Positions 58,764-64,000 of a stretch of 64,000 nucleotides of DNA are shown here, piece by piece. The notes under the pieces were generated by a model. The model was given only the letters and a program-made list of their open reading frames with translations, was not told the origin of the DNA and ran no database searches. How positions within the stretch are numbered: position 1 is the stretch's first letter; each line of letters starts with the position of its first letter. This DNA is from Geomonas agri (GTDB taxonomy: Bacteria; Desulfobacterota; Desulfuromonadia; Geobacterales; Geobacteraceae): assembly GCF_020179605.1 (NCBI RefSeq), contig NZ_JAINZO010000001.1:1248396-1312395 (forward strand). Direction: 5' to 3'. The position numbers and the translations under genes were made by a program.

Positions 58764-59936
58764 TCAGACCAGCTCGAAAATACCCGCCGCGCCCATGCCG
58801 CCGCCGATGCACATGGTGACCATGCCGTAGCGCTTACCGCGGCGCCGCATCTCGTGCAACAGGCTGGCGGTCAGCTTGGTACCGGTGCATCCCAGCGGGT
58901 GCCCAAGCGCGATGGCGCCGCCGTTGACGTTGACCCGGGCCGGATCGAGCCCCAGTTCGCCAAGGCAGGCAAGCGTCTGCACGGCGAAGGCCTCGTTGAA
59001 CTCGACCAGTTCGACCTGGTCCTGGGCCAGCCCCGCCATCTTCAGCGCCGCCGGGATGGCCTCCACCGGGCCGATGCCCATGATTTCGGGGGGGACCCCC
59101 TTTACCGCGAACGAGACGAAGCGCGCCAGGGGCTTCATGCCGGTTCGCTTCAGGAACTCCTCCGAAACCACCAGCGCCGCTGCGGCGCCGTCAGTCATCT
59201 GCGAGGAGTTGCCCGCGGTAACGGTGCCGTCGGCCTTGAAGGCTGGCTTTAGCTTGGCCAGGGCCTCCAACGTGGTATCGCCGCGCACGCCGTCATCGGC
59301 ATCGACCAGTTCCTCAAGGCACTGCATCTTACCTTTTTGCAGCGCGCAGTGCTGTGCCGGCACCGGTACCGTTTCTTCGGCGAATGTCCCCTGTGCCAGG
59401 GCACGTGCGGCTTTTTGGTGGCTCGCCAGTGCGAAAGCGTCTTGGTCCTCACGGGAGATGCCGTACTTCTGCACCAGCCGCTCCGCCGTGATGCCCATGG
59501 AGGCGTAGGTCTCGGGCCAGGAACTCACGAGGCCAGGGTTGGCGCTGTATTTGTTACCACCCATGGGGATCATGGACATGCTTTCGGTTCCCCCGGCGAT
59601 GATGCAGTCGGCAAATCCTGCCATGATGCGGTCTGCCGCCGAGGCGATGGTTTGCAGGCCGGACGAACAGAAGCGGTTCACGGTCATGCAGGGGACCTGG
59701 TATGGCAAGCCTGCCTTGAAGGCGGCGATGCGGGCCACGTTCATCCCTTGCTCCCCTTCCGGGAAGGCGCAGCCGATGATGACATCCTCGACAAGAGCCG
59801 GGTCCAGGCCGGTCCGCACGATAAGCCCCTTGATGGCTATAGCGGCCAGGTCGTCGGGACGGATGTCCTTGAGTTTCCCCTTGTAGGCCTTGGTGGCCGG
59901 TGTGCGTACGGCTTCTACGATATATGCTGCTCGCAT
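58764..59936 (-). CDS. fadA: Acetyl-CoA acyltransferase (thiolase)
   Basis: A 390-residue thiolase catalysing the final cleavage of 3-ketoacyl-CoA. The nucleophilic Cys lies in TVNRFCSSGLQTIASAA (about residue 88). The second catalytic set is in NVNGGAIALGHPLGCTGTKL (His and Cys). The ATG at 59936 follows AAGGAG. It lies between fadN and fadE, the order of the Bacillus fadNAE operon. A family B repeat separates it from fadN. Confidence 0.95.
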   Translation of the reverse strand: MRAAYIVEAVRTPATKAYKGKLKDIRPDDLAAIAIKGLIVRTGLDPALVEDVIIGCAFPEGEQGMNVARIAAFKAGLPYQVPCMTVNRFCSSGLQTIASAADRIMAGFADCIIAGGTESMSMIPMGGNKYSANPGLVSSWPETYASMGITAERLVQKYGISREDQDAFALASHQKAARALAQGTFAEETVPVPAQHCALQKGKMQCLEELVDADDGVRGDTTLEALAKLKPAFKADGTVTAGNSSQMTDGAAAALVVSEEFLKRTGMKPLARFVSFAVKGVPPEIMGIGPVEAIPAALKMAGLAQDQVELVEFNEAFAVQTLACLGELGLDPARVNVNGGAIALGHPLGCTGTKLTASLLHEMRRRGKRYGMVTMCIGGGMGAAGIFELV

Positions 59937-59981
59937 AGCGTTGCTCCTTTGCTGTTTTCGCTTCTACAGGCGGCGGGTTAC

Positions 59982-60050
59982 TTCCCCCTCCCCGACCCTC
60001 CCCCTCCTGGGGAGGGAGCGTGAACCGCTCACCCTGGCCAGGGGGGGAGC
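59982..60050. repeat. GC-rich inverted repeat, family B, copy 4
   Basis: A left arm, CCCCTCCCCGACCCTCCCCC, and a hairpin, TCCTGGGGAGGGA, followed by a degenerate right arm ending CCAGGGGGGGAG. It lies between fadN and fadA. Confidence 0.65.
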
Positions 60051-60074
60051 TGATGGCGCTTCCCCTGCCCTGCC

Positions 60075-62447
60075 CTAATTCCTGAGCGGCTTCCCTTTCT
60101 TCAGCATGTGCTGGATGCGCTCCTGGGTCTTCTTCTGGCCGCAGAACTTGAGGAAGGTTTCCCGCTCAAGGTCCAGCAGGTATTCTTCGCTGATGATCGT
60201 TCCGGCCGGGACATCCCCGCCGGTAATGACGTCGGCGATCCCTGCGGCGAGGTAGTGATCATAGGCGGAGATGAAGCCCCCCTGCTCCAGGTTCCAGAGC
60301 TGGGTCTTGATGCTGGCGGCGATACTGCGTCCCGGCGCCTTGACCGCGGTCTCGGGTCTGCCGGGCCGGTAGTTCGCCGCGAGGGAAATGGCCTTAAGTT
60401 TCGCGTCGAAGATGCGGCGGTCCAGGGCAAGGGTGATACCGTCGCCGGGGCGCATGAGCCCCATCGCCATTAGTTCTGTGGCGGAACTGCTCATCTTGGC
60501 CATGGCGATGTTCTGGTAGTTCTTCAGCAGAAACGGCGTGACGTCGGCGCCGTTGGCCTCGGCAAGCCGAATGGCACGGAGCGCCATTTCCTTGGTACCG
60601 CCGCCGGCCGGAATCAGCCCGACCCCGATTTCCACCAGTCCCATGTAGGTCTCAGCGTGGGCGTTGATGGCATCGGCGTGCAGGCAGGTCTCGCACCCGC
60701 CTCCCATTACAAGGTTGTGCGGTGCGGCCACCACCGGGATCCGGGAATACTTGATTGCCATCATGGCGCGCTGGAACGATTTCACGGTGAGGTTCAGGTC
60801 GTCCCAGGCGCCTTCGGCGCAGGCCATGGCAATCAGCATCAGGTTGGCTCCGGCCGAGAAGAGGCTTCCCTCGTTGGCGATCACCATCCCGAGGCCGTCG
60901 GACTCGCTGCGACGCAGCCCCTTCTGGATCATGGCCAGCGTGTAGCCGCCGATGGTGTTCATCTTGGAATGGAATTCCAGGCAGAAGATGCCGTCGCCGA
61001 TGTCGATAAGCGAGGCGGCTGCGTTATGTTCCACCACGCCGCCGGCGCTTTTGAGCAGGGTGAGCGAGACCTGTCCGCGGTTGAGTGCCACCTCCCTGAA
61101 CTTTTTGTCGGTGATGCTGTAGTAGTAGCGTTTCCCCTGCTCCAGGCGATAGAAGCTCTCCACATCGCGCAGCCACTGCGGCAGGGCAACGCCGTCGCGG
61201 TCGGCGCGGGCCACGAAGGAGGTGACGCCCAGAGCGTCCAGCAGTTCGAACGGGCCGAGGTCCCAGTTGTAGCCCCACTTCATGGCGTTGTCGACGTTGA
61301 CCACGTCATCTGCTATCTCCGGAATCCGCTTGGCCGTGTAGATCAGGGTGTCGCGTAATGTCCTCCAGGCGAATTCGGCCGCCTTATCGTTACCTTGCAA
61401 CAGCGCCTTCACCCGTGCGCCCGGATCGTCGATCTGCTTAACTGCCCCGACCGAAGCGAACTTCGGAGAGACACACTCGCGATAGGCGCCGTTCTCGGGG
61501 TCGTAGCAGAACTTGACGCTGTGACCGTCCACCGTTTCTCGCTTGAAGAAGCCCCCCTTCCCTTTCTTGCCGGTAAGTCCCTCGGCGACCATGCGCCGCG
61601 TGCTTTCAGGCACCCGGAACAACTCCCGCTCGTCATCGTCGCCGAGCAACTGGTAGCTGTTATCCATGACCCGCACCACCGTGTCGATCCCCACCAGGTC
61701 CCACAGGGCGAATGTGCCGGTCTTGGGCCTGGCCATGGCCTGCCCGGTGACAACGTCGACTTCCTCCACGGTAAGTCCCATATCCACCATGTGGCGCCAG
61801 GTGGCGGCACCGGCGTAGGTGCCGATGCGGTTGGCGATGAAGTTTGGGGTGTCCTTGGCGAACACCACCCCCTTGCCCAGCCGCTTGTCCATGAAGGCGG
61901 CCATGCTGCGCAGCAGGTTGGGATCGGTCTCGCTGCAGGGGACCATCTCCATGAGACGCATGTAGCGCGGCGGATTGAAGAAGTGGGTCACCATGAAGCG
62001 GCGCCTGAGCGCGGCAGGAAGCGCCTGCGCCAGTTCGTTGACCGAGAGGCCGCTGGTGTTGGTGGAGAGGATGGCGTCTTCACCGAGGTTGGGAACCACC
62101 GTTTCCTGGAAGAGACGCTTCTTCACCTCGAGGTTTTCCAGCACCACCTCGATGACCCAGTCGCACTCCTTGAGGCGGTGACTGTCGTCGTCGAAGTTGC
62201 CGGATTCGATCCACGCAGCGTACTCCGATGCATAGAACGCGGCGGGCTTACTCTTGGCCAGGGCTGCCAGCGCCCTATCAGCGATCTGGTTGCGCTGCGC
62301 CTTGTCCTCTGCGGCCGCACCCTTGGCCGTTTCCGGCACCACGTCCAGCAGGAGGACTTCTATACCCGCGTTGGCTAGATGCGCCGCGATGGCCGCTCCC
62401 ATGACGCCCGCACCCAGAACGCCAACCCTCTTTATCTGTTTCATCAC
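60075..62447 (-). CDS. fadN: 3-hydroxyacyl-CoA dehydrogenase / enoyl-CoA hydratase fusion (FadN)
   Basis: A 790-residue bifunctional enzyme. The NAD-binding dehydrogenase is N-terminal (RVGVLGAGVMGAAIAAHLAN, then STNTSGLSVNELA and HFFNPPRYMRLMEMVP). The enoyl-CoA hydratase domain is C-terminal, with EGSLFSAGANLMLIAMACAE and MGGGCETCLHADAINAHAET. This order is that of Bacillus FadN (about 789 residues) and opposite to E. coli FadB. The ATG at 62447 follows GGAGG, 23 bp after the acyl-CoA ligase stop. Confidence 0.93.
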   Translation of the reverse strand: MMKQIKRVGVLGAGVMGAAIAAHLANAGIEVLLLDVVPETAKGAAAEDKAQRNQIADRALAALAKSKPAAFYASEYAAWIESGNFDDDSHRLKECDWVIEVVLENLEVKKRLFQETVVPNLGEDAILSTNTSGLSVNELAQALPAALRRRFMVTHFFNPPRYMRLMEMVPCSETDPNLLRSMAAFMDKRLGKGVVFAKDTPNFIANRIGTYAGAATWRHMVDMGLTVEEVDVVTGQAMARPKTGTFALWDLVGIDTVVRVMDNSYQLLGDDDERELFRVPESTRRMVAEGLTGKKGKGGFFKRETVDGHSVKFCYDPENGAYRECVSPKFASVGAVKQIDDPGARVKALLQGNDKAAEFAWRTLRDTLIYTAKRIPEIADDVVNVDNAMKWGYNWDLGPFELLDALGVTSFVARADRDGVALPQWLRDVESFYRLEQGKRYYYSITDKKFREVALNRGQVSLTLLKSAGGVVEHNAAASLIDIGDGIFCLEFHSKMNTIGGYTLAMIQKGLRRSESDGLGMVIANEGSLFSAGANLMLIAMACAEGAWDDLNLTVKSFQRAMMAIKYSRIPVVAAPHNLVMGGGCETCLHADAINAHAETYMGLVEIGVGLIPAGGGTKEMALRAIRLAEANGADVTPFLLKNYQNIAMAKMSSSATELMAMGLMRPGDGITLALDRRIFDAKLKAISLAANYRPGRPETAVKAPGRSIAASIKTQLWNLEQGGFISAYDHYLAAGIADVITGGDVPAGTIISEEYLLDLERETFLKFCGQKKTQERIQHMLKKGKPLRN

Positions 62448-62470
62448 AACCTCCGGCTCCGGACGCGGCC

Positions 62471-64000
62471 TCAGTTCTCCGCGACGGTATACATCCGCTC
62501 TATCTTATCCTTATAACGTTCAGAAATCACCCGTCTTTTCACCTTCAAGGTCGGGGTGAGCTCCCCCGCCTCGATGGTGAAGTCGCGCGGCAGCAGCACG
62601 AACTGCTTGATGGTCTCGTAGTGGGCCAGTTCGGCGTTGATTGCATCGACTCGCTGCCGGTACAACTCGAGGACAGGCTCGTGCACCACCAGTTCCTCGA
62701 GGTCGTTGTACACGATCTTCTTCTCCTGGGTGAACTCCAGAAGTTTCTCAAGAGTCGGCACGAGCAGTGCAGTCAGGTAGGGGCGCTTGTCCCCGTAGAC
62801 GTAGGCCTGGGAGATGTACTTGTCCCTTTTCAGCAGGTTCTCAATGGGCTGCGGCGCGATGTTCTTGCCGCCGGCGGTGACGATCAGGTCCTTCTTGCGG
62901 TCCGTGATCACCACGAAGCCATCATCGAGGCGCCCGATGTCGCCGGTCTTGAGCCAGCCGTCGCTGAAAGCGTCACGGGTCGCGGTTTCGTCGTTGTAGT
63001 AGCCGAGCATAACCTGCGGCCCGCGCACCAGCAGTTCGCCGTCCTCGGCCACTCGAAACTCGGTTTCCTCGAGCGGCGTGCCCACGCTGCCGAAGCGCAA
63101 CTGCTCGAAGGTGTTGTTGCAAAGGACGGGGCTGGTTTCGGTGAGCCCGTATCCCTCTAGGATCGGAACCCCGATGCTCCAGAAGAACTCGTTGATCTCG
63201 CTATCGAGCGGAGCACCACCACTGGAGCAGAACTTGAGGTTGTTGCCGAAACGCTGGCGCAGCTTCCTGAACACCAACCGGTCCACGACTGCGTGCTGCA
63301 GCGCGAGCCACAGCGGTACCTTTTTCTCGATGTACCGAGCATGGACGTACCTGCGCCCGATGGCCAGCACCGTCCTGAACAGCTTCCTCTTGTACAGGGA
63401 CAGCTGGTGCACATGTTCGTAGATGCGCGAGTGGATCTTCTCGAACAGCCTGGGGACGCAGACCATGATGGTGGGCTGGATCTCCAGCATATTCTCTGCA
63501 ATCTTCTCGATGCTGTCGGCGTAGGCGATCATCCCCCCGGTGGCGATGGGGAGGTAGTAGCCGGTGCAGCGCTCCAGCACGTGGCTGAGCGGCAGAAAAC
63601 TCAGGAAGACTTCTCCCTCCTCGACTGACGCCTTGTCTATGGTGGCGAAGGCGTCAAAGAGAAGGTTGTAGTGCGAGAGCATCACCCCTTTGGGGATACC
63701 GGTGGTCCCCGAGGTGTAGATGATGGTCATCAGCGACTCCGGCTCGATGGAGTCGATGACCGCGAACAGCTCCTGACGCTCCTGGTCGGTAATCGGATCG
63801 TCGATCTCGGAGAGTTGGTAGAAAGTGGTGAGCGGCAGCGCGGGCTCCCCGAGAAAGCGCTCGAAGGAGACCACCAGCTGCACCATAGGGATGGCGTCCT
63901 TGATCTTTAAGAGTTTGCGGTACTGCCATTTGCCGGAGATGAAGACGATGCGGGCATCACTATGGTTCAGGGTGTATTCGACCTGCTCTGGCGAGTTGGT
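62471..64000 (-). CDS. Long-chain acyl-CoA ligase (5' end beyond the window)
   Basis: An AMP-forming ligase. The frame is open to the window edge, giving 509 residues; the missing N-terminus lies past 64000. The visible start reads NSPEQVEYTLNHSDARIVFI. Motifs present are the phosphate loop TIIYTSGTTGIPKGVMLSH, GYGLTETSPV, and DGWLKTGDIGRLDDGFVVIT with DRKKDLIVTAGGKNIAP. The layout is that of long-chain (FadD/LACS-type) ligases. It activates fatty acids for the beta-oxidation enzymes encoded just downstream. It is partial, so size and start cannot be judged. Confidence 0.92.
   Translation of the reverse strand, partial: TNSPEQVEYTLNHSDARIVFISGKWQYRKLLKIKDAIPMVQLVVSFERFLGEPALPLTTFYQLSEIDDPITDQERQELFAVIDSIEPESLMTIIYTSGTTGIPKGVMLSHYNLLFDAFATIDKASVEEGEVFLSFLPLSHVLERCTGYYLPIATGGMIAYADSIEKIAENMLEIQPTIMVCVPRLFEKIHSRIYEHVHQLSLYKRKLFRTVLAIGRRYVHARYIEKKVPLWLALQHAVVDRLVFRKLRQRFGNNLKFCSSGGAPLDSEINEFFWSIGVPILEGYGLTETSPVLCNNTFEQLRFGSVGTPLEETEFRVAEDGELLVRGPQVMLGYYNDETATRDAFSDGWLKTGDIGRLDDGFVVITDRKKDLIVTAGGKNIAPQPIENLLKRDKYISQAYVYGDKRPYLTALLVPTLEKLLEFTQEKKIVYNDLEELVVHEPVLELYRQRVDAINAELAHYETIKQFVLLPRDFTIEAGELTPTLKVKRRVISERYKDKIERMYTVAEN

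Overview
The window is a GC-rich, gene-dense bacterial chromosome segment that looks like a member of the Geobacteraceae (Geobacter / Citrifermentans / Geomonas type). The basis is the combination of a selenocysteine formate dehydrogenase, a small class I cytochrome c, many PAS/Cache histidine kinases, a branched-chain amino-acid ABC operon ending in a phenylacetate-CoA ligase, and sigma-54 regulation. That assignment is inference from gene content, not from a marker gene. No rRNA, tRNA or CRISPR array was recognised.

Layout. 0.2-7.8 kb: two tandem periplasmic binding proteins, LivHMGF, PaaK and a monoheme cytochrome c. 7.8-8.7 kb: a nest of short GC-rich repeats around a DUF559 endonuclease-like gene. 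8.8-13.9 kb: a three-gene formate dehydrogenase whose catalytic subunit reads through an in-frame TGA as selenocysteine, with a SECIS-like hairpin. 14.1-16.1 kb (minus): MFS transporter, VOC protein and flavin-binding protein. 16.4-20.7 kb: rubredoxin, NADH oxidase/CoA-disulfide-reductase-like flavoprotein and aconitase.

20.9-39.4 kb is a long metal (probably copper/silver) and envelope-stress island. It holds CsoR with two palindromic operators, a CopA ATPase, a small metal-binding membrane protein, a MacB-like ABC exporter, a CusCBA-type RND pump with the methionine triad of CusA, a Met/His-rich periplasmic protein, a GerMN lipoprotein, a ZraSR/NtrC-like sensor kinase and sigma-54 activator, and a four-gene envelope cluster that starts with a 26-residue lipoprotein. 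Four sigma-54 promoter candidates lie in the island. Three of them are preceded by paired GAATATTC-type sites exactly 21 bp apart. The likeliest reading is a local sigma-54 regulon run by the encoded activator, and this is the main discovery candidate.

39.4-48.2 kb (mostly minus): two large hybrid histidine kinases, one beside a PhnD-like binding protein, a creatininase-family hydrolase, and a small Cys-rich ORF in an otherwise gene-poor 0.8 kb stretch. 48.2-54.8 kb: CvfB-like S1 protein, Bax-inhibitor-1 family protein, old-yellow-enzyme family oxidoreductase, MutM, a small zinc-ribbon-like protein and a PAS histidine kinase. 55.1-64.0 kb: a FadR-like GntR regulator, another histidine kinase, and a minus-strand fatty-acid oxidation operon (acyl-CoA ligase cut by the window end, then FadN, FadA and FadE in the same gene order as the Bacillus fadNAE operon).

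Three families of GC-rich inverted-repeat elements are scattered between genes, including inside the liv, cus and fad operons. Many long antisense frames exist because of the GC-rich third positions, and they were left out.
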